A stretch of DNA of 64,000 nucleotides from Rhodoplanes tepidamans. Its GTDB lineage: Bacteria; Pseudomonadota; Alphaproteobacteria; Rhizobiales; Xanthobacteraceae. Both the position numbers and the translations under genes were made by a program. Positions 9,601-18,657 of the stretch are shown here, piece by piece (position 1 is the first letter of the stretch; every line of letters starts with the position of its first letter). The DNA lies in the NCBI RefSeq assembly GCF_030813915.1, contig NZ_JAUSUJ010000003.1:310001-374000 (forward strand). Direction: 5' to 3'. The notes under the pieces were generated by a model. The model had not been told where the DNA came from, made no database searches, and was given only the letters and a program-made list of their open reading frames with translations.

Positions 9601-12600
9601 CGCTCGCGACGGTGAGGTCGCCCTGGGCGGCGAGCCGGATGGTGCCGCCGGCGCTGCCGCTCGCGTCGACGACGCCGGTGACCGTGATGCTGCCGACGTC
9701 GGTCGAGAGCGAGAACGTGCTCGCCCGGGTGGTGCCGTCGAGGATCACGTCGCCGGTGCGCAGCCGGACGCTCAGTGCACCGTCGAAGCCGCCGGCCGCG
9801 AGGCCGGCTGCGAGGTCGGCGAAGCTCGCGAGCGAAGCGGTGTCGAGCTCGAAGCCGCCTCCGCGGCCGGCGCGGATCTCGCCGTCGAGATGCAGCGTGC
9901 GCTCCGGCGTCGCGATCTTCAGCGTTCCAGCGGCCCCCGCCCCGCGGCCGGAGACGTCGACCAGCGATCCCGCCTGCGCCGTCACCTCGCCGTGGTCGGC
10001 GACGAGGCTGATGGTGCCGCCGGCGATGTCGGCCCCCTGGTCGAAGAAGGTCCGCGTGAACCCGGTCGCCCGCGTCACCGAGCCGGACGCCAGGACCACG
10101 TCGCCCGTGGTGGCACGCAGCGTCACCGAGCCGGCGGTGAGATCGACGAGCCCGGCCTGGCGGATCGCCGCCGCCGTGATCGCCAGGCGGGCGCCGAGGG
10201 TCTCGATGCCGGCCCCGTTCGTCGCGCCGGAGAAATCGAACGTTCCGGCAGTCGTCCACTCCTGCGAGGCACCGCTCTCTGCGGTGAGCACCGGCGCGGA
10301 GAAGACGAGATCGGCGGTGCCGAAGTCGGCCGAGCCGGTGCCCCGCCCGAGGATCGCGGTGTCGGCCGTCACCTCGACCCGGCCGATGCCGCCGAACGCC
10401 TTGGCGCCGGCGTCGAGCACCACGGTCTTCGCGACGACGGCGAGCTGCCCCGCCGTGCCGGCGCCGGTCGTCGCCGTCACGTCGCTGGTGTTGGCGAACA
10501 CCACCTCGCCGGCCACGATGTCGACGCGGGCGTCGGCCGTGACGGCCGCGGCGTCGAGGCGCAAGGTCTCGAGGGCGTAGCCGCCGCCGGCCGAGCGGGT
10601 GCCGAGCGTCACGTCGCCGTAGAAGTCGATCGACGAGTAGCTGCGCAGGCGCAGGTCGCGCGCGCCGGCGAGAGCGCCGAGCGAGCCGCCCGACAGCACG
10701 AGGCCGTCGGGCGTGCCGGTCGGGGCGCCGATGCTGATCCGGCCGCTCGCGACGTCCAGCGCCTCGGCGACGATGGTGGCGTCGGCGGCGACCGTGGTGG
10801 TCCGGGTCGCGTCGAGCGTCACGGCATTGCCGCGCAGGGTCGCAGCGCCGATCGCCAGCGTGCCCGCGCTCTGCTCGGCGCCGTCGCGGACCACGCCCAC
10901 GGATCCGCCGTTCGAGACCCGCACCAGCGCGCCGTAGTCCCGCGCCGGCGTCAGGACCACGTCGTCGGACGGGTCGGTGGTGCCGCGGGTGTCGATCACG
11001 GCGGCGACCACCGGCGTGATCAGGATGTCGCCGGAGCCGGTCCCGACGGTGCCGCGCGCCTCGACCAGACTGCCATCCGTGATCGTGACCGTGTCCGTCG
11101 CGGCGAGCAGGATTTCCGGCGCGGCCAACGCGTTCGCGATGCTGCCGTCGGTCGCGACGACGACGCCCGTCGCCGTGGGGTCGATCTCCAGCCCGCTCGC
11201 GGTCTGCCGGCGGACGCCGCCGAGCAGGATGCTCTCGGCGCCGAGGGCGGAGAGCGCCGAGGAATCGAGGACCAGATAGCCGGAGGCGGCGTAGGCCGTG
11301 CCGTCGATGCCGCCGACCACCGCGATCTTGTCCGCCGCGATGTCGACCGCCGCGCCGCGGCCGCCGTCGACCGCCGCGCCGAGCAGCGTCGCGTCGAGCG
11401 TCGCCGACAGGGTGGCCTGGATCTGCAGCGCGCCGGCGTCCCGCGGCAGGCGCGGCACGGCCGTCACCTCGAGCCCGAGCTGGCGGCGCATCGTCTCGAC
11501 GAAGGTGTCGGACGAGAAGTAGTCGTTCGCGGTCCAGATCTCGTACTCGGACCGCAGCGCGATGGTCTCGCGCCCCGCCGCCTTGTATGCGGTGCGGCGC
11601 TGGTCGCGGATGTCGGTGCCCCCGACCGCGCCGTAGCCGGACACGACGACCGAGCCGTCCAGCAACCGGGCCGAGCCGGCGATGTCGTAAACGGGCTGGC
11701 CGTTGCTGGTCACCACCTCGAGCCGGTAGGCACCCGGCAGCAGCGCGTAGCCGGCCGGCATCACCACGTAGTCACCGGCCGGGATCCCATTGCCGCCGTC
11801 GAGATGGACGATCTCCTGGCCGGCGCTCGCCGACACCATCGCGATCGGCAGGATCGCGACCGCGTTGCCGTAGGTCAGATAGTCGGAGGAGCCGCCCGAG
11901 CCCGGCACGAACTGGTAGGCGAGCAGGTCGCCGCCGCCCGACAGGTCCACGACCGCGCCGGCCTGCATGTCCACGGTCGGCGCCTTCAGTGTCACCCGCT
12001 TCTCGGGCGGGGCGGTGAGCGGGTTGTTGGGATCGTCGCCGTACCAGAGGCTCTGATCGACGATGGTGCCGTAGGGCACCACGAGGCCGGCGCCGGAGAC
12101 CGAGGTGATGCTTCCCGCCGCGAGCGTGAGCGTGTCGCTCGCGTCGAGGACGATCTGGCCGAACGGCGCCCGCAGCGTGCCGCCCTGGGTGATGACCGGT
12201 GCCGACAGCGTCAGCGTGCCGCCGGCGGAGAGGGGCAGCGGCTGGGTACCGTTGGGCAGGATGGTGATCGAGTCGGTGGCCCTGATGGTCGCCGTCGTCT
12301 GTGTGGCGGGATAGACCTGACCGGCGACGATCACCAGCGCACCGTCGACGTCGAGGCGCGACACCGGAGCGCCGGCCATGCGCAGGTCGTCGGTCTCGAT
12401 GCGGGTCTGCGACCAGCCGCGCAAGTCCACCCGCCCGACGTCGAGCAGCGACGCGGCGAGCGTGAGCTGGCCGGCGAGCGCCGCCGCCGGATCGGCGGTC
12501 AGGCCGCTCCCGCCGAGCTGGATGTATGGCGCTTCGATCCGCGAGCTGGTGCCGTTGCGGTTGATCAGGGCGCCGTCCAGGGTGATCGAGCGGGTGGCGG

Positions 12601-15600
12601 ACAACGTGACGCCGTCGAGCTCGATGTTGGCGCCGGCGGCGGCGATGGTCGCGAAGCCGCCCGATTGGAACGAGGACGGGCGCACCACCAGGGGGCTGAC
12701 CGGCCGGAAGACCTGTCCGAACGAGGAATCGATCCCGTACTCCATGACCGCGATGAACTCCGGCGTGATGCCGTAGCTCGCGAGGTCCATCGGGCCGCCA
12801 CCCGCGGCGGTCTGCGAGAACACGATGCCACCGGTCGAGGTCGGCGACAGCGCGTCGTACAGCGCCTGGGTGAAGACGAGCGACATGTAGGGGAAGTCGG
12901 TGCCGTCGCCGATCAGCCCGAAGTCCTGGAACATCGGCCCGAAGTCGAAGCCGATCGCCTCCTGCGAATCCCCGTCGCACGAGCCGTCGCCATAGCCGTA
13001 ACAGCCGGGCTCCAGCATGAGCAGGAACTGCTCGAGCATCGTGCGCGGCGCGGGCAGGCTGGGATCGCCGCTCGCCGTCATCGAGATGCTGAGCGTGCCG
13101 CCCGATGCGCCGGCGCCGCCGGGCTCGCCACGCAGCGTGCCCGCGATCGTGCCGCCGCTGGCCGTGATGGTGATGCCGCCGGCGTCGCCGGCAAGGGTCA
13201 GCGGCCGGTAGGCGGGGCGCGCGCCGGCCCCGGCGTCGACCACGTCGATCGTGCCGCTGACACCTGACACGTCGATCAGCGAGCCCTCCTCCAGCGCCAC
13301 GAACCCCTCGGCCAGGATGTCGACCTCCCCGCCCGCCAGCACCTCGCCGCTGCGATGGCCGAGCGCGTCGGTGACGATCCGGGTCGCGCCCCGCGCCAGG
13401 AGGCGGCCCGTCGCCGCCAGGGTGACGTCGTCGCCGCTCAGGGTCACGGTCCCGGCCGGCGTGTCGATGGTGCCGGCGACCGTCACGGTCGCGCCCGACA
13501 GCGCGACGCTGCCGCCGACGCCGGGCGCGAGGGTGCTGCCGGACGGCAGCACCAGGTCGCCGGCCGCCTGGAACGTCAGCGCGCTGCCGGCGCGCAGTTC
13601 GGGCGCAGGCGTCGTCGGCGACGTCACGGCCGCGACATCGCCGGATGCCTGCCAGCGGAAGCTTCCGTCCAACACCCGGGTCTGGGGCGCCGGCGCGAGC
13701 GTCAGCCCGTCGGCGATCGTGATCGTGTCGGCACGCACGACATAGGTGGTGAAGCCGCCGGTCTCGAAGAAGGACGGGTCCAGCCAAGTGGCACCGCCGG
13801 TCGCGCCGCCGTCGGCGGCGACCACCACGTCCGGAACCCGCAGGATCAGCTTGCCGCCCGTCGAGGCGAGCGCCCCCTCGCCCGACGTGACGCCGTATCC
13901 GCGCAATGTCACCAGATCGAGGTCGAGGCCTGCGGCATCGGTGACGCCGAGCTGGATGGTCCCGGCGGTGCCGATCTCGACGTCGCCGCCATAGGTCAGA
14001 CGCGCCCCGGCGCTGACGTCGAGGACGACGCCGGGCTCGAACACCAGTGCCCCTCCCAGGTCGATGGTGCCGCCGTCGACCGCCACCGGCCCGGAGGACG
14101 GGGCGAGGAGCTGGTTGGTCCACAGGCCGCTCACGTCGATCACGGTGCCGGCCCGGAGCGTCGTTGCGCCCGTGCCGGTGATTCCGACGCTGCCGCCGGG
14201 TATGCGGATCGACCCGTCGACCACGACCGACCGGCCGGCACCGCCCGAGACGACGATCAGCGAGGCGCCGGGGGAAAGCAGCAGATCGACGTCGTGATCG
14301 AACGTCACGTCGCCGCGAACCTGCACCTCGATCTTGGCGAGCCCGCTGTCGCTCAGCATGTCGGTCGAGAGCACCACGGTTCCGGCCCGCTCGGCCGGCA
14401 GCGGTGACGTCGCCGTGACGTCGGCGAGCGCCGGCGCCGCCGCCCGGAAATAGACGTTCTCGGCGTTGAAGTTCGAATCCGGGAGCGAGGTCGAGCCGAT
14501 CTTCAGGGTGCCGCCCGCCGGCGGCGACACGATCTGGCGCTCCCCGGCGACGGCGTGGGCGTCGATCGTGCCGTCGAGCACCACGGTCGGCGCGTAGACG
14601 GAGAGCGAGCCGCCCGTGGTGCCCTCGACATAGCCCTTCTCGGCGACCGACGATGTCGATCGCCGAAACGAGTTCGTCCAGGTCTCGGTGATGCTCCAGC
14701 GGCCGTGCGAGACGACCCTGCCGTCCCCGACCGCCACGTAGATCATGTCGGCCGGGGCGTTGCCGATATCGTACCGCTTGCCGTCGATGCCGGTGAGCTG
14801 GGTCGTCCTGACCACGCCGTCGAGATAGCGGATCGATCCCCCCGAGATGTCGATCGTGGCGCCCGACGCGACCACCACCTCGGCGGCGTGGACGGTGACG
14901 CTGCCGCCCGCCACGGCGCGCTCCGCCATCGAGCTCGGCGCGTTGGCGATGTAGTCGTTGGCGTCGACGACCTCGCTGCCGTACCAGACCGAGCCGTCGG
15001 CCCGTTTTCCGCTGACGCGGCGGTCGACATGGACCGTCTCGCCGATCAGGATCCCGTCGCGCTGCAGGGGCGCGTCGCGCACCTCGTTGGCCCGCACCTC
15101 GACCGCGACGGAGTTGCGCTCCATCGGCACCACCACGTCCTTGGCGCCGGCGACGTCGAGGACGGAGCCGGACTGCATCAGCAGCCGCGTGCCGGTCATC
15201 GGCTCGTTCGGCGAGACCGGGAAACCCTCGTTCAGATTGGCATAGACGAGTTCGATGCCGCGCAGGTCGATGTCGATCGTGCCGGCCTCGGCCTGCACGT
15301 AGGCGCCCTGCAGCTCATGTTGCGCCGCCGACGTCTTGCCCTTCAGCTCGACGGTTTGCCCGACGATCCGCACGGTCGAGGAGTTGCCGTCGGAGCCGCC
15401 GGTGCCGAGCTCGCCGCTGCGATCCACCACCACTTGGGTAATGCTGTCCTCTCCGAACACGACCGTGCCGGCGCGCCGCTTGATCGTTCCGTAGTAGTTC
15501 CACAGCACCGAATCCTCGCCGGCGAGGAAGATGCTGCCGGGGGACTCGAGTGTGGTCACGGCGCGCACGATGCCGTTCTGCGCCACGGTCGAGCCGACCA

Positions 15601-16825
15601 GCGTGACGTTGCCGCCGTCGGCCGTGATCAGGCCGTCGTTGCGGACCACCATGCCGACCTCGGCGGTGCGTGCGGCGAGCGCGGCATAATATGCTGCATC
15701 GTCGACGTAGCCGGTGTAGTAGCCGGTCGCCGCCGAGACGTAGGCGCGCAGCCCGATCATGCCCGTGTCGGCGTCGTGCGGCAGCAGGAAGATCCGCTCC
15801 CCGGCGGCCATCAGAACCTGGCCGCCGTCGGTGGTGATCGTGCCGCGGTTCGTCACGTTGGTGCCGAACAGCCCGATCAGCCCGTGCTGGCCGCTCGCGA
15901 TCTCGGCACCGGCCTCGACCAGCACGTCGCCCGCCGCCGCCGGCGGCGGCGCGCTCGGATCGGTCGTCTGCGCCAGCTCCCCGAAGGTGGGCAGGCGGTC
16001 GATGGAGTTGCCGGCGATCTCGCCGACGAGCGACGTGTTGATGCCGGCGAGGAACTGCGCGTTCGAGAGCGCCAGCGACGAGACGACGAGCGAGCCGACA
16101 TTCACCTGGCTCGAGCCGCCGAAGATGATGCCGTTGCGGTTGACGATGTAGACCTGACCGTCGGCCTTGATGCTGCCGAGGATGCGGCTCGGCGCCGCGG
16201 TGGGATCGAGCACGCGGTTGAGGGCGATCCAGTTCGCCACGTCCGCGCCGCCGGCCGTCTGGTTGAAATAGAGGTCGGTCTCGCGGCCGACATTGAAGCT
16301 CTCCCAGGTGAGGATCGCCTTCTTCTCGGTCTGCACGACCTCGACCTGGGTGCGCCCGCTCGTCGTCGTCTGGGTCGGCAGGTTGGCACCCTGCCACAGC
16401 CCGCTGCCGCCGTCGGCCGGGCCCGGCACGGCCCCCGGCGCGACCACCAGGCCCCCCGGGGTCAGCCCGTTCGGCACCGTGACGCTCGCAGCCCGGGCGG
16501 CCGCCTGCGCCGCCGCCTGGATCGCCCGCATGCTGCGGAGCGAGGCGTCCACCCGGGTCATCGCCTGCGCGGCGGCCGCCTGGGCGGCCTGGGCGGCCGT
16601 GGTGGCGGCCGACGCCGCCGCGGCAGTCGCGCTCGAGGACGACCGGTTGGCCCGCATGTCGGCCGCGGCCGGGGTGCCGGCGATCAGCAGGGCCGCGAGG
16701 CTGACGCCCGCCAGCAACAGCGGCCGCCGCGACCGGCCGGCATTCGTGAAGCACGGCCGCAGGATCCCGCGGGGGCCCGCACCGCCCGTCGCGGACGGCG
16801 GGCACGGCTGACGATCGTTGGACAT
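6641..16825 (-). CDS. TpsA2: filamentous haemagglutinin-like exoprotein, ends at in-frame TGA
   Basis: 3,394 aa to the internal stop; about 3,619 residues if the stop were Trp. The ATG at 16825 has AGGAAG 6 nt upstream and is followed by a signal peptide (SRRPLLLAGVSLAALLIAG, cleavage near TPAAA). An Ala/Gln-rich helical segment (about 60-115) comes next, then the TPS domain with WESFNVGRETDLYFNQTAGG, NWIALNRVLDP and NRNGIIFGGSSQVNV. Thousands of residues of Gly/Ala/Thr/Val-rich beta-helix follow. It is expected to pass the inner membrane by Sec and the outer membrane through TpsB (28321-30045). It follows fecR2 by 195 bp in cassette B. TpsA2 is clearly more diverged from TpsA1 and TpsA3 than those two are from each other. 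Confidence 0.92.
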   Translation of the reverse strand: MSNDRQPCPPSATGGAGPRGILRPCFTNAGRSRRPLLLAGVSLAALLIAGTPAAADMRANRSSSSATAAAASAATTAAQAAQAAAAQAMTRVDASLRSMRAIQAAAQAAARAASVTVPNGLTPGGLVVAPGAVPGPADGGSGLWQGANLPTQTTTSGRTQVEVVQTEKKAILTWESFNVGRETDLYFNQTAGGADVANWIALNRVLDPTAAPSRILGSIKADGQVYIVNRNGIIFGGSSQVNVGSLVVSSLALSNAQFLAGINTSLVGEIAGNSIDRLPTFGELAQTTDPSAPPPAAAGDVLVEAGAEIASGQHGLIGLFGTNVTNRGTITTDGGQVLMAAGERIFLLPHDADTGMIGLRAYVSAATGYYTGYVDDAAYYAALAARTAEVGMVVRNDGLITADGGNVTLVGSTVAQNGIVRAVTTLESPGSIFLAGEDSVLWNYYGTIKRRAGTVVFGEDSITQVVVDRSGELGTGGSDGNSSTVRIVGQTVELKGKTSAAQHELQGAYVQAEAGTIDIDLRGIELVYANLNEGFPVSPNEPMTGTRLLMQSGSVLDVAGAKDVVVPMERNSVAVEVRANEVRDAPLQRDGILIGETVHVDRRVSGKRADGSVWYGSEVVDANDYIANAPSSMAERAVAGGSVTVHAAEVVVASGATIDISGGSIRYLDGVVRTTQLTGIDGKRYDIGNAPADMIYVAVGDGRVVSHGRWSITETWTNSFRRSTSSVAEKGYVEGTTGGSLSVYAPTVVLDGTIDAHAVAGERQIVSPPAGGTLKIGSTSLPDSNFNAENVYFRAAAPALADVTATSPLPAERAGTVVLSTDMLSDSGLAKIEVQVRGDVTFDHDVDLLLSPGASLIVVSGGAGRSVVVDGSIRIPGGSVGITGTGATTLRAGTVIDVSGLWTNQLLAPSSGPVAVDGGTIDLGGALVFEPGVVLDVSAGARLTYGGDVEIGTAGTIQLGVTDAAGLDLDLVTLRGYGVTSGEGALASTGGKLILRVPDVVVAADGGATGGATWLDPSFFETGGFTTYVVRADTITIADGLTLAPAPQTRVLDGSFRWQASGDVAAVTSPTTPAPELRAGSALTFQAAGDLVLPSGSTLAPGVGGSVALSGATVTVAGTIDTPAGTVTLSGDDVTLAATGRLLARGATRIVTDALGHRSGEVLAGGEVDILAEGFVALEEGSLIDVSGVSGTIDVVDAGAGARPAYRPLTLAGDAGGITITASGGTIAGTLRGEPGGAGASGGTLSISMTASGDPSLPAPRTMLEQFLLMLEPGCYGYGDGSCDGDSQEAIGFDFGPMFQDFGLIGDGTDFPYMSLVFTQALYDALSPTSTGGIVFSQTAAGGGPMDLASYGITPEFIAVMEYGIDSSFGQVFRPVSPLVVRPSSFQSGGFATIAAAGANIELDGVTLSATRSITLDGALINRNGTSSRIEAPYIQLGGSGLTADPAAALAGQLTLAASLLDVGRVDLRGWSQTRIETDDLRMAGAPVSRLDVDGALVIVAGQVYPATQTTATIRATDSITILPNGTQPLPLSAGGTLTLSAPVITQGGTLRAPFGQIVLDASDTLTLAAGSITSVSGAGLVVPYGTIVDQSLWYGDDPNNPLTAPPEKRVTLKAPTVDMQAGAVVDLSGGGDLLAYQFVPGSGGSSDYLTYGNAVAILPIAMVSASAGQEIVHLDGGNGIPAGDYVVMPAGYALLPGAYRLEVVTSNGQPVYDIAGSARLLDGSVVVSGYGAVGGTDIRDQRRTAYKAAGRETIALRSEYEIWTANDYFSSDTFVETMRRQLGLEVTAVPRLPRDAGALQIQATLSATLDATLLGAAVDGGRGAAVDIAADKIAVVGGIDGTAYAASGYLVLDSSALSALGAESILLGGVRRQTASGLEIDPTATGVVVATDGSIANALAAPEILLAATDTVTITDGSLVEARGTVGTGSGDILITPVVAAVIDTRGTTDPSDDVVLTPARDYGALVRVSNGGSVGVVRDGAEQSAGTLAIGAATLRGNAVTLDATRTTTVAADATIVAEALDVASGRISIGAPTGTPDGLVLSGGSLGALAGARDLRLRSYSSIDFYGDVTLGTRSAGGGYALETLRLDAAAVTADARVDIVAGEVVFANTSDVTATTGAGTAGQLAVVAKTVVLDAGAKAFGGIGRVEVTADTAILGRGTGSADFGTADLVFSAPVLTAESGASQEWTTAGTFDFSGATNGAGIETLGARLAITAAAIRQAGLVDLTAGSVTLRATTGDVVLASGSVTRATGFTRTFFDQGADIAGGTISLVADHGEVTAQAGSLVDVSGRGAGAAGTLKIATPERTLHLDGEIRAGRGGGFELDTASLASFADLAAGLAAGGFDGALSVRLRTGDVILDGTTRASTFSLSTDVGSITVTGVVDASGSAGGTIRLAAQGDLTVASGARLLADASDADESSGTIALVAATGTMDLAAGATLSATGGRAGGGEIHLRFQRDDAAGTVKLASAAATMTARTIVAEAYRSYATTSVDASLPGALADAAAFMSAHAATIEAALGRAGDATFHLVPGVELASTGDLTLTAAVDLHGERTGGEAGVLTLRAAGNLVLNGSLSDGFSSAAASAEVLADTASWSYRLVGGADLAAADPLSVQPLGALAADTGSVRLGTDVRVRTGTGSIAVAAGRDVVLTDQTSVIYSAGARVADASLGGTYTGNVYDPVFTQGGGDVSVTAQNDVVTLTASDQMIVDWLWREGASDTGVPNAGDIGTGAFTENRQTAWWIRFSNFQQGIGALGGGDVTLTAGRDVVNVSAATPTQGRVGGGRTANEAKTVAITGGGDLRVQAGRDIVGGAYYVDGGSGTVAAGGAVTSNRTTNIHYDYSPDSYVIGEVVPIRTVLALGDADLTVTAGGSIDVLSASNPTLWAQSKDQVGTEYNAPRSAFSTYGESSSVTLLSVGGDVDVSVDAESLRVVTPAWSNYNSENGSSRAGAMTAFAYLPARTKVIAADGDVGLSAVTIYPAADGNIDIWARGSVELRSNIYLSPVALDFIGTVLRPLANAPSVTALVGLPTVDGGELFGTVRIGSRGDYRDGLLHADDDEPSRIYAVTGDITNGDPASSTSIVPAHFFAEQTWFRAGHDVVNLQARIQNNRASDLTLIAAGRDLNLGRGYITVDGPGFVLAEAGRDVFLGRGGGIETVGNGETPPAATAPAGSPVTYRNPDLPREGADLTVLAGTADDPRYDAFAAAYLDPANVSAMPSHLVKDGRPLYLDDLVAFMRQVTGDATLSEAAAFSAFQDPRYAEHRKILVERVLSAELKAAGRGQVDGLGPDGLGYERGYAAIATLFPGAEQAGGPGWQGDVIMDVSAIRTYRGGDLDIVAPGGILQVSALSSTATGERNGVLTINGGDIRIVTGEGTIINKSRVLTARGGDITV

Positions 16826-16956
16826 GGCGGCTTCCTGGCGCGGCGATCCGGCGCGATCTCGAGAGACGACGCGAGGAGACCCGGCAAGGCCCGACCCTGT
16901 CGTCTCTCCCCGCCTCCTCGACGAGCGACGGCGTCGCCATCGGAACCGCACCGGCG

Positions 16957-16965
16957 AAAATTTCC
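16957..16965 (-). promoter_or_regulatory. GGAAATT promoter candidate before tpsA2
   Basis: The minus strand reads GGAAATTTT about 56 nt after the fecR2 stop and 140 nt before the tpsA2 ATG, an AT island in a GC-rich gap. GGAAAT is shared with the tpsA1 leader and with the E. coli FecI -35 element. No convincing -10 is visible, so the role is inferred. Confidence 0.35.
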
Positions 16966-17020
16966 GGCGGCCATCGTTCGGCCGCCGGGCGGCGACCGGC
17001 GGACGGCGGGACGCCGCCGC

Positions 17021-18013
17021 TCAGCCGATCAGGACCAGGCCGGCGGGAAGTCGGGTGATGCGGGCCGAGAAGGCCTGCTCGAGATAGATCGTCACCGCGT
17101 CGAGCCGGTCGATGTGAAAGACCGCGTCGACCAGACGGCGGCCCAGGGCCGCGTCCACCAGGACGATGCGGCCCGCCCGGTACCGGTTCACCTCGTCGAC
17201 GACACGGGCCAGCGGCTCGCCGCGGAACACGAGCTGTCCCTGCTGCCATGCCGTGACGACGGTCGGGTCGACCGGCGACACCTCGCCGAAGCCGGCCCGC
17301 GCGAAAACGACCTGCTGTCGCCCCGAAAGGGAGATTTGGGCGGACCGGCGCGTCACCCGGGCGGTTCCGTCCAGGCAGGCGACGCAAGTTCCGGCGCCGT
17401 CGTGCCGGACATCGACCCGCCCCTCCCGGGCCTCGACGCGGGCGTCGCCGACCGCCACGACGGCCCGGCCGGTCTCGCGATCGGCCGTGACGACGATCTC
17501 GCCGGCGATCAACTGGACCTCGCCGTCCGCCTGCAGGTCGACACTGCTGCGGGTGTTGAGATGAACCGACACGCCGGTGACGTCGATCACGCGCAGCTCG
17601 CCCGGGCCGGTGCGGACGTCCGCATGCATCTCCGACAAGGACGGCCACAGGCTCAACGGCGGGTGCAGGACCGCGACCGCCGCACCGGTCGTCGCGGCCA
17701 TGGCGGCGCCGCCCAGGAAGGCGCGCCGGGCGAGGCGCGGGGGGCGGTCGCGGCCGATCGGACAGGGCGCCCGACGCGCGGCCTCGGCCGCCACCGGCAG
17801 GAGCATGTCCCAGGCCCGCGCGATGCCGGCGAACGCCGCGCGATGCTCCGGGCTCTCCTCGCACCAGCGGCGCAATGCGGCGGCGTCGACCGTGGTCGCC
17901 TCGCCGGACGACACGCGCGCCATCCAGGCCACGGCCTCACGCGTCAGCTGCCGCCTGCGCTCGCTTGCTTCGTCCGCCGGCCGCACGCCGTGTTCGTCGC
18001 GATCACCGCCCAT
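17021..18013 (-). CDS. FecR-family anti-sigma factor, cassette B
   Basis: 330 aa from the ATG at 18013, which overlaps the fecI2 end by 11 bp. The order is the same as in FecR1. A DUF4880-like N-terminal domain contains REAVAWMARVSSG and PEHRAAFAGIARAWD. A membrane segment is preceded by ARRAFLGG, then comes PPLSLWPSLSEMHADVRTG. The FecR periplasmic domain has SVHLNTRSSVDL, VQLIAGEIVVTAD and CVACLDG. The C-terminus ends ITRLPAGLVLIG. The N-terminus shown starts after a Pro/Arg-rich stretch that belongs to the overlapping fecI frame. Expected to control FecI2 and thereby tpsA2, which lies 195 bp downstream. Confidence 0.92.
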   Translation of the reverse strand: MGGDRDEHGVRPADEASERRRQLTREAVAWMARVSSGEATTVDAAALRRWCEESPEHRAAFAGIARAWDMLLPVAAEAARRAPCPIGRDRPPRLARRAFLGGAAMAATTGAAVAVLHPPLSLWPSLSEMHADVRTGPGELRVIDVTGVSVHLNTRSSVDLQADGEVQLIAGEIVVTADRETGRAVVAVGDARVEAREGRVDVRHDGAGTCVACLDGTARVTRRSAQISLSGRQQVVFARAGFGEVSPVDPTVVTAWQQGQLVFRGEPLARVVDEVNRYRAGRIVLVDAALGRRLVDAVFHIDRLDAVTIYLEQAFSARITRLPAGLVLIG

Positions 18014-18590
18014 TCGATCTCCGGTCCTTGCTCCCGGCCTGTTCCCCGGGCGGGTCGGCGCCGCAGGACCCGAAGCGGGTGATCGCGGTCCGCTCGAGCT
18101 GATCCGCGCAATGCTCCAAGGCGCGCCGCAGATCCTTGACGACCATCCGTTCGGAAACTCCGAAGCGGCGAGCCAGCTCGGCATGGGGCGTGCGGTTCAC
18201 CCGGACGGCGATCAGGATGGCGCGCTGACGCGCCGTCAGCGTCTCGAGGGCGCGCCCCAGCGCGGCGAGCTCGGAGCGGGCCGCGGTCCGGCGCTCCGGA
18301 TCGATCGACGCGTCGGCGAGGTGATAAAGCGCCTCGACCTCGGAGTATTTCAGGCGCCGGACGTCGCTGCGCCGGTGATCGCTGGCGATGTTGAGCGCCA
18401 CGCGAATGATGTAGTCCTCGGGCCGCCGGATGGCGGCGACGTCGCTGCTCGGATCGAGGCGCAGATAGGTCTCGTGCAGGACGTCGCCGGCGAGGTCGGC
18501 CGAGCCGAGGCGCCGCGACAGGCGCCGCTTGAGCTCGCCGTAGCGCGCGGCCAGACGGCGCCGCAGCGACCCGGGCGGTCCCTCGGTCAT
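18003..18590 (-). CDS. FecI-type ECF sigma factor, cassette B
   Basis: 195 aa ECF sigma factor. Region 2 includes RYGELKRRLSRRLGSADLAG and GDVLHETYLRL. Region 4 includes LTARQRAILIAV and the helix-turn-helix PHAELARRFGVS. It has a longer basic C-terminal tail (about 25 residues) than the cassette A sigma factor, including a Cys. It overlaps fecR2 by 11 bp and lies 67 bp after the STN gene, so it is probably cotranscribed with both. The target is inferred to be tpsA2 or the cassette promoter. Confidence 0.92.
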   Translation of the reverse strand: MTEGPPGSLRRRLAARYGELKRRLSRRLGSADLAGDVLHETYLRLDPSSDVAAIRRPEDYIIRVALNIASDHRRSDVRRLKYSEVEALYHLADASIDPERRTAARSELAALGRALETLTARQRAILIAVRVNRTPHAELARRFGVSERMVVKDLRRALEHCADQLERTAITRFGSCGADPPGEQAGSKDRRSNGR

Positions 18591-18657
18591 GGCGCGGAGC
18601 CCGCGCGCCGAACCGTGGCCCGCACCGGCACGCCCGCCATCGTCGCACCCGCCATCG

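Noticed and set aside
5894-13267. A 2,457-codon open frame opposite tpsA2, and similar very long frames at 510-4685 (+) and 57144-62663 (-).
   Set aside because: They are mirror frames of real genes: their composition is almost only Arg, Gly, Asp, Ala and His, with no domain, signal or ribosome site, as expected in GC-rich DNA.
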